A stretch of DNA of 64,000 nt. It comes from Pseudomonas gingeri. Its GTDB lineage: Bacteria; Pseudomonadota; Gammaproteobacteria; Pseudomonadales; Pseudomonadaceae. The translations under genes were made by a program, and so were the position numbers. Under the pieces are notes generated by a model. The model had not been told where the DNA came from. It saw nothing but the letters and a program-made list of their open reading frames with translations, and did not search any database. This document shows, one piece after another, positions 7,979-16,854 of the stretch; position 1 is the first letter of the stretch; every line of letters starts with the position of its first letter. The stretch covers positions 310,001 to 374,000 of the forward strand of contig NZ_JACAQA010000002.1 of NCBI RefSeq assembly GCF_013385425.1, read 5' to 3'.

Positions 7979-9648
7979 CTACCCCCGACGTGGTCTCCGA
8001 ACGGGCCATCATCCTCGCTCCGCTGGGGCGCGACAGCCAGATTGCCCTGAGGATTCTCGCCGAGGCCGGTTTTCCCGCGGTAATCGCCCGGGACCTGGCG
8101 GCACTCGGCGCCGAGTTGGAACAAGGCGTGGGTTTGATCATCATCGCCGCCGAGGCCCTGCGCGAAGCGGACCTGGGCGCCCTGCAGGCGTACCTGCAAC
8201 AGCAGCCGGCCTGGTCCGACCTGCCGATCGTGCTGCTGACCCATCACGGCGGCCCGGACCAACCGCCCTCTTCCCGGCTCGGCGCGCTGCTGGGCAATGT
8301 GACCTTTCTCGAGCGCCCGTTCCACCCGGTAACCCTGATCAGCCTGGTGACCGCCGCCATTCGCGGACGCCGCCGCCAGTATGAAGCCCGCGACCGGCTG
8401 TTCGACCTCAGCCAAAGCGAACTGCGCCTCAAGGACACCCTCGAAACCCTCGAACAACAGGTTGAAGAGCGCACCGCGCAACTGCGTCACAACGAGGAAG
8501 CCTTGCGCCAGTCGCAGAAAATGGAAGCCGTCGGCCAACTCACCGGCGGCATCGCCCATGATTTCAACAATATGCTCACCGGCATTATCGGCAGCCTCGA
8601 GTTGCTCAAGCGGCGGCTGGCCCGTGGTCGCCTCGAGGACCTCGACAGCCTGATCGACCTCGGCGTGACCTCGGCCAACCGCGCCGCCGGCCTGACCCAC
8701 CGCCTGCTGGCCTTTTCCCGGCGCCAGTCGCTGGACTCCAAGCCCGTCAATATGAACGAGCTGGTGACCTCCATGGGCGAGCTGCTGAACCGCAGCCTCA
8801 ATGAAAGCATTCGCCTGGAAATGGCCCTCGGTGAAAACCTGTGGACCGCCGAAGCCGACCCCAACCAGTTGGAAAGCGCCCTGCTCAACCTGGTGCTGAA
8901 TGCCCGCGACGCCATGCCGGACGGCGGCAACCTGCTGGTCAGGACCTTCAACCAATCGCTGGACCTGGCGTTTACCGAAGCCCAGGCCAACCTCGAGCCC
9001 GGCGACTATGTGGTACTGCAGGTGCGCGACAGCGGCAGCGGCGTACCGCAAAGCATCATCAACCGGGTCTTCGATCCGTTTTTCACCACCAAACCCATCG
9101 GCCAGGGCACGGGCCTGGGCCTGTCGATGATCTATGGTTTCAGCAAACAGTCCCGAGGCCATGTGGCCATCGACAGCACCGTCGGCCAGGGCACCACGGT
9201 CAGTCTGTACCTGCCGCGCTACCAGGGTGCCCCGGTGGTCCAGGACGAAGCGCTGCACTCCGGCCATGCGCCCCATGCCGAAGACGGCGAAACCGTACTG
9301 ATCGTCGAGGATGATCCGGCGGTGCGGGTGCTGGTCAGCGAAGTGCTCGGTGAGCTGGGTTACCGTTTTGTCGAGGCCTGCGATGCCAATGGCGCGATAC
9401 CGATTCTTGACTCCGGCCAGCGCATCGACCTGTTGATCAGTGACGTCGGGCTGCCAGGGATGAACGGCCGGCAACTGGCGGAAATCGGCCGGCAACTGCG
9501 GCCCGGACTGAGGATCCTGTTTATCACCGGTTACGCCGAACACGCGGCGGTGCGCGGCGGCTTCCTCGACCCGGGTATGCAAATGATCACCAAGCCCTTC
9601 ACCTTCGAGCTGCTGACGGCCAAGGTTCGCGAGATGATCAGTGTGTGA
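7975..9648 (+). CDS. Hybrid sensor histidine kinase coupled to the KaiC-like ATPase
   Basis: A 557-residue soluble kinase. Residues 1-130 have receiver-like secondary structure, but the usual phospho-acceptor position reads GLIIIAAEAL with no Asp, so it looks like a pseudo-receiver. A coiled coil (about 140-185) leads into the H-box GQLTGGIAHDFNNMLTG (His near 193), then an ATPase domain with NLVLNARDAMPDGG and GTGLGLSMIYGF. From about 440 to 555 is a C-terminal receiver with IVEDD, the acceptor Asp in LLISDVGLPGMNG, and the KPF motif. No membrane segment or classical PAS domain is seen. GTG at 7975 overlaps the kaiC stop by four bases. Confidence 0.92.
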   Translation: MTTPDVVSERAIILAPLGRDSQIALRILAEAGFPAVIARDLAALGAELEQGVGLIIIAAEALREADLGALQAYLQQQPAWSDLPIVLLTHHGGPDQPPSSRLGALLGNVTFLERPFHPVTLISLVTAAIRGRRRQYEARDRLFDLSQSELRLKDTLETLEQQVEERTAQLRHNEEALRQSQKMEAVGQLTGGIAHDFNNMLTGIIGSLELLKRRLARGRLEDLDSLIDLGVTSANRAAGLTHRLLAFSRRQSLDSKPVNMNELVTSMGELLNRSLNESIRLEMALGENLWTAEADPNQLESALLNLVLNARDAMPDGGNLLVRTFNQSLDLAFTEAQANLEPGDYVVLQVRDSGSGVPQSIINRVFDPFFTTKPIGQGTGLGLSMIYGFSKQSRGHVAIDSTVGQGTTVSLYLPRYQGAPVVQDEALHSGHAPHAEDGETVLIVEDDPAVRVLVSEVLGELGYRFVEACDANGAIPILDSGQRIDLLISDVGLPGMNGRQLAEIGRQLRPGLRILFITGYAEHAAVRGGFLDPGMQMITKPFTFELLTAKVREMISV

Positions 9649-9654
9649 CGGGGG

Positions 9655-10032
9655 TCAGGCCAACAGCTTGCGGATCTGCTCCTGGAGGACATCCAGGTCG
9701 AACGGCTTGGCCAGGATCGGCGCGCTATGGGCAATGGGACTGTGGGACTCGCGGATTTCCGCCGGGTAACCACTGATGAAGATCACCTTGAGGTCCGGGC
9801 GCAGCTTGACCGCGGGCTCGGCGATCTCTACCCCGGAAACACCACCAGGCAAACGAAAATCGGTGATCATCAGGTCCAGGTTGGGTTTGCTCGCCAGGAT
9901 CGCGAACGCCTGCTCGCCGTTTTCCGCTTGCAGTACCCGATAGCCCTCGCTGGAAAGGTAGGCCGAAAGGACCATCAGGATCGAGGCATCGTCCTCGACG
10001 ATCAATACGACGTCTTGTGCATCTTCACTCAT
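9655..10032 (-). CDS. Single-domain response regulator
   Basis: A 125-residue lone receiver domain: acidic pocket IVEDD, acceptor Asp in DLMITDFRLPGG, switch Ser in VIFISGYP, and Lys in LAKPFD. There is no output domain, so it is probably a phosphate shuttle or sink, or acts by protein contact. It is the last gene of the leftward signalling set, 77 bases after the receiver-kinase gene, and converges on the hybrid kinase gene at 9648 with six bases between them. Confidence 0.92.
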   Translation of the reverse strand: MSEDAQDVVLIVEDDASILMVLSAYLSSEGYRVLQAENGEQAFAILASKPNLDLMITDFRLPGGVSGVEIAEPAVKLRPDLKVIFISGYPAEIRESHSPIAHSAPILAKPFDLDVLQEQIRKLLA

Positions 10033-10109
10033 GGGAAGCCTTTATTCCTGAAATTGCTGCCAATACGACCATCGGCTCAGCCAGAGGTTGCGTCTGATGT
10101 CGGCTTTTC

Positions 10110-11291
10110 CTACAAGGGCAGGCAAACGCAGAACAAGGCCCCCTCGCCAAGGGTACTCTCGACGGTGATGCGACCACCATGGGCCGCGACAATCTGCTCG
10201 GAAATAAACAGGCCCAGACCCAAGCCGGCGGCGACATGACTGCCGGACACCCGCTCGAACTGCTGAAAGATCCGCGCCTGGTCATCTTCGCCGATGCCGA
10301 TGCCGCGGTCACGCACTTCAACCCGGGCCTCGTTCGCCTGGCGGTACACACGCACCTCGATCGGGCTTTTGGCGCCATAGCGCAAGGCGTTGGTCAGCAG
10401 GTTGGAGATCACCTGTTCGATGCGGAACTCATCCCACTCGCCCACCAGTGACGCCTCGCCCGAATAGCTGATCGTCGACCCGGCCGCGTCCACCTGCGCA
10501 GCGAAGCTCTCCAGCAATTTGCTCACCAGTTGCACCAGGTCCAGGCGTACGGGGCGGATCGACAGCTTGCCGGTGCGAATGCGCGAGACATCGAGCATGT
10601 CTTCGATCAGGCGAATCAGGCTCTGGATCTGCCGCTCGTCCCGCGCGACCATGCTGCGCATCTTGTCCAGGCTGAAGGCGTCGGCATTGTCCCGGGCCAG
10701 GTGCATCTTGCGCAGTTGGGTCTCCAGGATCAGCCCGTTGAGCGGCGTGCGCACCTCATGGGAGACGATCGACATGAAGTCATCGCGCATGCGCACGGCG
10801 TGCTGCAACTCTTCCTGGGTTAGCTGCAGTTGCTGCAACAACAGCCCCTGCTCGCGGCGACTTTGCTCCAGGGCCTCGACTTGCAGCTTCATCGCCTTGC
10901 TCTGTCGATAGAGCTCGACAAAGATGCTGACCTTGCTCTTCACCGCATGGGTGTCGAGGGGTTTGTGCAGAAAGTCCACCGCGCCGCTCTCGTAGCCCTT
11001 GAAGGCGTAGTTGCGCTCGCGGCCGGCGGCGCTGACAAAGACGATGGGAATATTCTTGGTCTTCTCGGTGCCGCGCATCAACTCGGCCAGTTCGAAACCA
11101 TTCATGCCCGGCATCTGCACATCGAGAATGGCCATGGCGAATTCGTGCTGAAGCAGCAGCGACAGCGCCTCATCCGCCGAGAGCGCCTTGTAGACAATGC
11201 GGTCCTCGCGCCTGATCAGCGCTTCCAGCGCCAGCAGATTCTCCGGCAGATCGTCGACGATCAGCAGTTTGGCCTGGATAGTACTCAGCAT
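10110..11291 (-). CDS. Receiver-histidine kinase (REC-HisKA-HATPase)
   Basis: A 393-residue soluble protein with the receiver at the N-terminus: acceptor Asp in FAMAILDVQMPGMNG, then VFVSAAGRE and HKPLD. A coiled coil (about 130-160) connects to the H-box DFMSIVSHEVRTPLNG and an ATPase domain with ISNLLTNALRYG and GLGLGLFISEQIV. This order lets phosphorylation of the receiver control the kinase. It starts inside the cheB-like gene (7-base overlap), so the two are one transcription unit. Confidence 0.93.
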   Translation of the reverse strand: MLSTIQAKLLIVDDLPENLLALEALIRREDRIVYKALSADEALSLLLQHEFAMAILDVQMPGMNGFELAELMRGTEKTKNIPIVFVSAAGRERNYAFKGYESGAVDFLHKPLDTHAVKSKVSIFVELYRQSKAMKLQVEALEQSRREQGLLLQQLQLTQEELQHAVRMRDDFMSIVSHEVRTPLNGLILETQLRKMHLARDNADAFSLDKMRSMVARDERQIQSLIRLIEDMLDVSRIRTGKLSIRPVRLDLVQLVSKLLESFAAQVDAAGSTISYSGEASLVGEWDEFRIEQVISNLLTNALRYGAKSPIEVRVYRQANEARVEVRDRGIGIGEDDQARIFQQFERVSGSHVAAGLGLGLFISEQIVAAHGGRITVESTLGEGALFCVCLPL

Positions 11292-11890
11292 GTGATTCGT
11301 TCCAGCTCGACAAGCAGGCGGCCGATGCCCTGCAAAGAAAGAAGGTAGTCCGGCTGGTGCAACGCCAACGCGGCTTCGGGCATGGTCGCGACCCGAGCGT
11401 CATTCGGGTCTTGCACCACGGTCAAGCCACCCTGGCGTTGGATCTGTACCAGACCCGCGGCGCCATCCTGATTGGCGCCAGTCAAGAGTATGCCCATCAG
11501 CCGCGAACCATAAGCGTCCGCCGCCGAAGCAAAGAGATAATCGATCGAGGGCCGGGAATAATGCACCCGCTCTTCGCGACTGAACGAAAAGCTGCGGTCC
11601 TGCTCGATGGACAGGTGGTACCCGGGAGCGGCGAAATACAAAGTACCCGGCACAATGCTTTCCTTGTCGTCCGCCTCTTTCACCGGCAGCGCCAGGCGCC
11701 GCCCGAACACTTCGGCCAACTGGCTACGGTGCCCGTCCGGCATGTGCAGGACGGTCACGATCGGCAGGCTGAAACGCGTGGTCAGCGAGCCGAGCACGGT
11801 CATCAGGGCCTCGACGCCACCCGCCGAGGCCCCCACCACGACCGCTTCGACCCGCTGGCGGTCGATGCTTTGCAGTAACGGGTCGTTCAT
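11285..11890 (-). CDS. CheB-type protein-glutamate methylesterase domain, without receiver
   Basis: A 201-residue stand-alone CheB catalytic domain that would remove methyl esters from glutamates. The Ser-His-Asp set is visible: GASAGGVEAL near the N-terminus, TVLHMPDGHR, and LTGANQDGAAG. Classical CheB carries an N-terminal receiver; this one has none, so it would be controlled by partners. It overlaps the CheR-like gene by four bases and the next kinase gene by seven. Its likely substrate is a signalling protein of this cluster rather than a chemoreceptor, because no MCP, CheA or CheW gene is present here. Confidence 0.92.
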   Translation of the reverse strand: MNDPLLQSIDRQRVEAVVVGASAGGVEALMTVLGSLTTRFSLPIVTVLHMPDGHRSQLAEVFGRRLALPVKEADDKESIVPGTLYFAAPGYHLSIEQDRSFSFSREERVHYSRPSIDYLFASAADAYGSRLMGILLTGANQDGAAGLVQIQRQGGLTVVQDPNDARVATMPEAALALHQPDYLLSLQGIGRLLVELERITC

Positions 11891-12702
11891 GATTTACGGT
11901 AGATCCGTTCTTGTTTGACCAACGCCTCGAACCGCTTGCCATAGGCTGAAAAGTCCAGCGTCTCCTTGCTGCCCAGCACCAGGAAGCCCCGATGACACAA
12001 CGACTCATGGAACAGCCCAAAGGCTCGATCCTGGAGTTTTTTATTGAAATAAATCAATACGTTACGACACGAAATCAGCTGTGTTTCAGAGAATACACTA
12101 TCCGTCGCCAGGCTGTGGTCGGCAAAGGTCACGTTTTCCCGTAGGGTCTTGTCGAATATCGCGTAGCCGTAGGCCGAGTTGTAGTACTCGGCAAAGTCGC
12201 GCTCGCCGCCGGACGCCCGGTAGTTATCGGCGTAGGTGCGCACGTTGTCCAGGGTAAAGATGCCCTGCTTGGCCTTTTCCAGCGAATGGGGGTTGATGTC
12301 GGTGGCGTAGATGATCGTGCGTTCGAGCAAACCTTCTTCACGCAGCAGGATCGCCATGGAGTACACCTCCTCACCGGTGCTGCACCCGGCGATCCAGATC
12401 TTGATCGATGGATAGGTCTTGAGCAGCGGCACCACCTCCTGGCGAATCGCCAGGAAATGCCCGGGATCGCGAAACATCTCGCTGACCGGAATGGTCAGGT
12501 ACTGCAGCAACTGCATGAACGCCGCCGGATCGTGCAGCACCCGCTCCTGCAGCGCCGAGATGGTTGCGCAATCGAGCTGGAGCAAGGCATGGTGAACCCG
12601 GCGCTTGATCGACGCGCCGGAGTAATCGCGAAAATCGTAGCTGTACTTGAGGTAGATCGCCTCGATCAACAACCGCAACTCGATGTCGGTACTTCGATCC
12701 AC
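11887..12702 (-). CDS. CheR-type protein-glutamate methyltransferase
   Basis: A 271-residue SAM-dependent methyltransferase of the CheR family. The N-terminal helical domain contains the substrate-binding region, and the SAM site is AGCSTGEEVYSMA, preceded by VSEMFRDPGHF and followed by TDINPHSLEKAKQG and CRNVLIYFN. The start is GTG, which shares one base with the stop of the large kinase gene. In many environmental bacteria CheB, CheR and a kinase are fused in one long polypeptide; here they are separate overlapping genes. Confidence 0.93.
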   Translation of the reverse strand: MDRSTDIELRLLIEAIYLKYSYDFRDYSGASIKRRVHHALLQLDCATISALQERVLHDPAAFMQLLQYLTIPVSEMFRDPGHFLAIRQEVVPLLKTYPSIKIWIAGCSTGEEVYSMAILLREEGLLERTIIYATDINPHSLEKAKQGIFTLDNVRTYADNYRASGGERDFAEYYNSAYGYAIFDKTLRENVTFADHSLATDSVFSETQLISCRNVLIYFNKKLQDRAFGLFHESLCHRGFLVLGSKETLDFSAYGKRFEALVKQERIYRKS

Positions 12703-15700
12703 TAGATCCGTTCCATCTTCGGTAGCCAGACACGGATCAACGAGAACAGTCGATCCAGGTCTATCGGTTTAGCCAGGTAGTCATTGGAGCCGGCCTGCAG
12801 GCAGCGCTCCTGGTCATCCTTCATCGCCTTGGCCGTGACCGCAATGATCGGCAGCTTGCGCCAGCGCGGATCCTTGCGGATCTCCAGCGTGGCCTCGTAA
12901 CCATCCATCTCCGGCATCATCACGTCCATCAACACCAGGTCGATGTCCTCCACTTCGTTGAGTCGCTGAATCGCTTCGCGGCCATTACGGCCGATTTCGA
13001 CAATCGCGCCCTTGTGTTCCAGCGCGCTGGTCAAGGCGAAGATATTGCGCACATCGTCGTCCACCAGCAGGATCTTGCGCCCTTCGAAGACCTTGTCGCG
13101 GCTGCGGGCGGTCTTGAGCATGCGCTGTCTTTCATGGGACAGCTGGGATTCGACTTTGTGCAGAAAGAGTGTCACTTCATCGAGCAGGCGCTCCGGCGAG
13201 CGCGCGCCCTTGATGATGATCGAGCGCGAGTACTTGTGCAGCTCGGCCTCTTCGTCGCGGGTCAGGTTGCGCCCGGTATAGACGATCACCGGCGGAAAAG
13301 CGCGGATGTCTTCGCTGGCCATGCGCTTGAGCAACTCGTTGCCGAGCATGTCCGGCAGCTTGAGGTCGATAATCATGCAGTCGAAGACCGTATCGCGCAG
13401 CAGATCGAGGGCCTCCTGGGCAAACCCCACGGCGGTGATCTCGATATCGTCGTCGCCGATCAGGCGGGCGATGCTGTCGCGTTGCAGGTCATCGTCTTCC
13501 ACCAGCAGTACGCGCTTGAGCTTCTGGGTCAGCTTGGCTTCCAGGCGCGTGAAGATCTCCTTGAGTTCGTCGCGGGTGGTCGGCTTGAGCGCGTAGCCCA
13601 TGGCGCCCATGTGCATGGCGGCCTCGACGCGGTCCTCCACGGAAATCACATGCACCGGGATATGCCGGGTCGGTGCCTGTTCCTTGAGGCGCTGCAGCAC
13701 CGTCAGGCCGGAATGATCCGGCAGGCGCATGTCCAGCAGGATCGCGTCGGGGATGAACTGCGCGGCGAGCTCGAAGCCCTCGTCCGCGCCATGGGCCACC
13801 AGGCACTGGTAACCCAGCTCATGGGCCAGGTCGTAGAGAATCTGGGCAAACTTCTGTTCATCTTCGATCACCAGGATACAGCGGCTGCTGAACGGGCCTT
13901 TTTCACGGTCATCGGCAAAACGCTGGATCGGCGTTTCCATCACCACCACCGGCGCCAGCTTGCGCGGCGGATCCAGGGACTCCAGCGGTGCCGGCGGCGC
14001 TACCACCGGCGCGGGGCCCACGCCATCGTGGCGCTCCACATACCGCTCCGGCATCACCAGGGTAAACACACTGCCCTGGCCGGGCTGGCTGGCCACATTG
14101 ATGGAGCCGCCGAGCAGCGCCGCCAGGTCGCGGGAAATCGACAGGCCGAGGCCGGTGCCGCCATAACGGCGGTTGGTGGTGCCGTCCGCCTGGCGGAACG
14201 CCTCGAAAATGCTCTCATGCTGTTCGGCGGCGATCCCGATACCGGAGTCGCGGACGGCAAAGGCAATCCCGACACCCGGCTGGCGCGACACGCTCAGGCT
14301 GACCCGACCGGTCTCGGTGAACTTGATGGCGTTGGACAGCAGGTTCTTCAACACCTGTTCCAAACGTTGGCGGTCGGTGAACAGCGTCGTCGGCAGATCG
14401 CCGCGCAACTCGATCTCGAACCCCAGCTGCTTGTCGCTGGCCAGTGGCTGGAACATGTTGCGCAACCCCTCCACCAGACGTTCGATACTGGTGTTTTCCG
14501 GGCGCACCTCCAACTTGCCGGCCTCGACCTTGGAGATATCGAGGATGTCGTTGATCAGATTGAGCAGATCGTTACCGGCGCTGTAGATCGATTCGGCGAA
14601 CTTGACCTGTTCCGCCGTAAGGTTGTCCTCGGGGTTCTCCGCCAGCAGCTTGGACAGGATCAGCGAACTGTTGAGCGGCGTGCGCAGCTCGTGGGACATG
14701 TTGGCGAGGAATTCGGACTTGTACTTGCTCGAGCGTTGCAGCTCCTCGGCGCGTTCCTCGAGTTGGACCTGGGCCAGGTTCAACTGATTGTTCTTGAGGT
14801 CCATCGCATCACGCTGCTCGGCCAGGGCCAGGGCCTGCTCGGCCAACTGCTCGTTGGTCTGTTCGAGTTCGCTCTGCTGGCTTTCCAGATGAACCTGGGA
14901 CTCCTTGAGCACCTGGGACTGTTCTTCCAACTCTTCGTTGGCGGTCTTGAGCTCTTCCTGCTGGACTTGCAACTCTTCGTTGAGTTGTTGGGTCTCGGCC
15001 AGCACCTCCTGCAAGCGCTGGCGGTAACGCGCGGCTTCGATGGAGGTGCCGATATTGTCGGCAATCAGTTCCAGCAGCTCGATATCACGGTCGTTCAAGG
15101 GTCGCAGGAAACCCAGCTCGATCACCCCGTTGATCCGCTCATCGTTGGTGGTCGGCACCACCAGCACGCTGCGCGGCGAGCCGTTGCCCAGGCCCGAACT
15201 GACCCTGAAGTAATCCACCGGCACTTCGTCCAGGCGGATCAGGCGGCCCTGGCCCGCGGCCTGGCCAACCAGGCCTTCATCGCTGAAGATCGCCTGCTCC
15301 TGCTGCTCCTGCTCACGGGAAAAGCCATAGCTGGCGACACGGGTCAGGCCACCATGCTCTTCGCGCACATACAACGCCGCCACCGCACTGCCCATGTACT
15401 GGGCGCAGAATTGCAGGATATTGCGCCCCAGCAATTGGAGAGTCAGTTGGCCGAGCACCTGCTCGGCCAGTTCGGTCTGGCCGCTGCGCAGCCAGGCTTG
15501 CTGCTCCAGGCGCTCCGCACTCTTGAGTTGTGACGCGAGGTTTTTTGCATAACTAGCTGAAAGTGCTAATAAATCTCGTCGACCAATAAAGGCCAACAAG
15601 GCGCTCAGACCCAGCACAAAAATGAGATAGAGGACGATGCTCCAGATCGTGGTGCGGCTTACGGCATCATTGCGCGCGAGTCGCAGTTGCTGCTCCATGT

Positions 15701-16199
15701 CGATGGCGTTTTCAAACTCGCTACGGATCTCGTCAACCAGGCGCTTGCCGCGCCCCGACAGGATCGCCCCCTGATAGTCGCCGCCGGAACGCCGCAGTCC
15801 GATCATCGCCTGAGCGTATTCGCTCCAGGAGCTCTGCAAGGCTTCGATACGCTTGAAGCGGTCGACCTGCTGCGGATTGTCCGCGACCAGTTCCTGCAAG
15901 CCACGCAGGTCGGCAATGATTTTCGGCTTGGCGACTTCATAGGGGTCGAGGAAATGCTCGTCACCGGTAATCAGGAAACCGCGCATGCCGGTTTCCAGAT
16001 CCACCGAGAGCTTCATCGCCTCGTTGCTGTTATTGATCACCCGGTCGGTATGCTCGACCCACTGGATCACCGACAGCAGGTAGGTGATCAGCGAAACGAA
16101 AAAGATCGCGCTGAGAACCCCGACAGCCAAGGGCAGGCTGATGTTGCGGCTCAATAACTTGCGAAAGCTTTGTTCATCCACCGAAGACAACGAATTCAT
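12702..16199 (-). CDS. CHASE3-GAF hybrid histidine kinase with three receivers
   Basis: A 1165-residue membrane kinase. A first membrane helix lies near residues 18-40, then a periplasmic CHASE3 domain (TDRVINNSNEAM, LETGMRGFLITGDEHFLDPY), a second helix near 180, a GAF domain (about 240-380), a long Gln/Glu-rich coiled coil, H-box FLANMSHELRTPLNSSL, an ATPase domain with NLLSNAIKFTETG and GTGLGLSISRDL, and three receivers with Asp in ILLDMRLPDHSG, MIIDLKLPDMLG and VLMDVMMPEMDG. The ATG at 16199 is chosen; an upstream in-frame TTG at 16232 would add 11 residues and neither has a strong ribosome-binding site. It is the first gene of the leftward operon and faces the TGTACA operator. Confidence 0.93.
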   Translation of the reverse strand: MNSLSSVDEQSFRKLLSRNISLPLAVGVLSAIFFVSLITYLLSVIQWVEHTDRVINNSNEAMKLSVDLETGMRGFLITGDEHFLDPYEVAKPKIIADLRGLQELVADNPQQVDRFKRIEALQSSWSEYAQAMIGLRRSGGDYQGAILSGRGKRLVDEIRSEFENAIDMEQQLRLARNDAVSRTTIWSIVLYLIFVLGLSALLAFIGRRDLLALSASYAKNLASQLKSAERLEQQAWLRSGQTELAEQVLGQLTLQLLGRNILQFCAQYMGSAVAALYVREEHGGLTRVASYGFSREQEQQEQAIFSDEGLVGQAAGQGRLIRLDEVPVDYFRVSSGLGNGSPRSVLVVPTTNDERINGVIELGFLRPLNDRDIELLELIADNIGTSIEAARYRQRLQEVLAETQQLNEELQVQQEELKTANEELEEQSQVLKESQVHLESQQSELEQTNEQLAEQALALAEQRDAMDLKNNQLNLAQVQLEERAEELQRSSKYKSEFLANMSHELRTPLNSSLILSKLLAENPEDNLTAEQVKFAESIYSAGNDLLNLINDILDISKVEAGKLEVRPENTSIERLVEGLRNMFQPLASDKQLGFEIELRGDLPTTLFTDRQRLEQVLKNLLSNAIKFTETGRVSLSVSRQPGVGIAFAVRDSGIGIAAEQHESIFEAFRQADGTTNRRYGGTGLGLSISRDLAALLGGSINVASQPGQGSVFTLVMPERYVERHDGVGPAPVVAPPAPLESLDPPRKLAPVVVMETPIQRFADDREKGPFSSRCILVIEDEQKFAQILYDLAHELGYQCLVAHGADEGFELAAQFIPDAILLDMRLPDHSGLTVLQRLKEQAPTRHIPVHVISVEDRVEAAMHMGAMGYALKPTTRDELKEIFTRLEAKLTQKLKRVLLVEDDDLQRDSIARLIGDDDIEITAVGFAQEALDLLRDTVFDCMIIDLKLPDMLGNELLKRMASEDIRAFPPVIVYTGRNLTRDEEAELHKYSRSIIIKGARSPERLLDEVTLFLHKVESQLSHERQRMLKTARSRDKVFEGRKILLVDDDVRNIFALTSALEHKGAIVEIGRNGREAIQRLNEVEDIDLVLMDVMMPEMDGYEATLEIRKDPRWRKLPIIAVTAKAMKDDQERCLQAGSNDYLAKPIDLDRLFSLIRVWLPKMERI

Positions 16200-16339
16200 T
16201 TCAGGGCCCGGATTAAAGTTATTGATTATCAAGGAGTCTGCCGTATATACGAATAAAAGACCGACTTTTTTCTCACAGCTTAGAATGCAATTTCCCAGGC
16301 CGCACTGCCGTGACGTGATGACTCACCTTAGCCTATCAT

Positions 16340-16367
16340 CTTGTACACTTTGTTTTTTTTGTACAAG
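16340..16367. promoter_or_regulatory. Inverted repeat TGTACA-N12-TGTACA, CarH/LitR-type operator candidate
   Basis: CTTGTACA and TGTACAAG form perfect 8-base arms, placing two TGTACA half-sites exactly 12 bases apart; the spacer is T-rich. As I remember it, the operator described for class II LitR light regulators of Pseudomonas has this form and spacing, and CarH/CarA-type MerR regulators bind similar TGTACA boxes. It lies 141 bases before the large kinase gene and 94 bases before the lone receiver gene, so it could control both directions. I found no second copy in the window. Confidence 0.6.
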
Positions 16368-16460
16368 TGTGGGAACTTGTCCGACCTGGTGGCTTACTGA
16401 TGCAGAAGGCAGAGCATTTCAGCGGCCTTGATCCACCCTTCACTTTTGGGATACCCCCTT

Positions 16461-16817
16461 ATGCCAGCAGCCACCTCCACCATCCTTGTTGTCGAAGACG
16501 ATGCCATTGTGCGCATGCTGATCGTCGACGTCCTGGAGGAACTGGAGTTCCATGTCCTGGAGGCCGACGGCAGCGACAAGGCCCTGGATATTCTCAGACA
16601 GGCCGATACCCGTATCGACCTGCTGATGACCGATGTCGGACTGCCCGAAATGGATGGCCGCGAGTTGGCCAAGGCCGCCTGCCAGATGCGCCCCGGGCTG
16701 CCGGTGCTGTTTGCCAGCGGCTACGCCGAAAGCATCGAGCTGGCGCCCGGCGTGCAGGTGATCGGCAAGCCCTTCTCCATCGATCAGCTGAGACTCAAGA
16801 TCAAAAGCATTCTATAA
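16461..16817 (+). CDS. Single-domain response regulator next to cobE
   Basis: A 118-residue receiver domain with VVEDDA, acceptor Asp in LLMTDVGLPEMDG, FASGYAE and GKPFS, and no output domain. It resembles the C-terminal receiver of the KaiC-coupled hybrid kinase more than the other receivers in the cluster. ATG at 16461 is chosen; an upstream in-frame TTG at 16428 is possible. It is divergent from the large kinase gene and is followed after 37 bases by cobE, so it may be cotranscribed with cobalamin genes. Confidence 0.9.
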   Translation: MPAATSTILVVEDDAIVRMLIVDVLEELEFHVLEADGSDKALDILRQADTRIDLLMTDVGLPEMDGRELAKAACQMRPGLPVLFASGYAESIELAPGVQVIGKPFSIDQLRLKIKSIL

Positions 16818-16854
16818 CTCACTCCAGCCCCGCCATCCCCCCCGAGCCTCACCC

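Noticed and set aside
13014..15533. An 839-codon frame opposite the CHASE3 hybrid kinase gene
   Set aside because: Antisense shadow of a high-GC gene; the kinase strand carries all domain motifs and this product has none.
16818..16854. Cobalamin riboswitch before cobE
   Set aside because: Only 37 bases separate it from the receiver gene, far too short.
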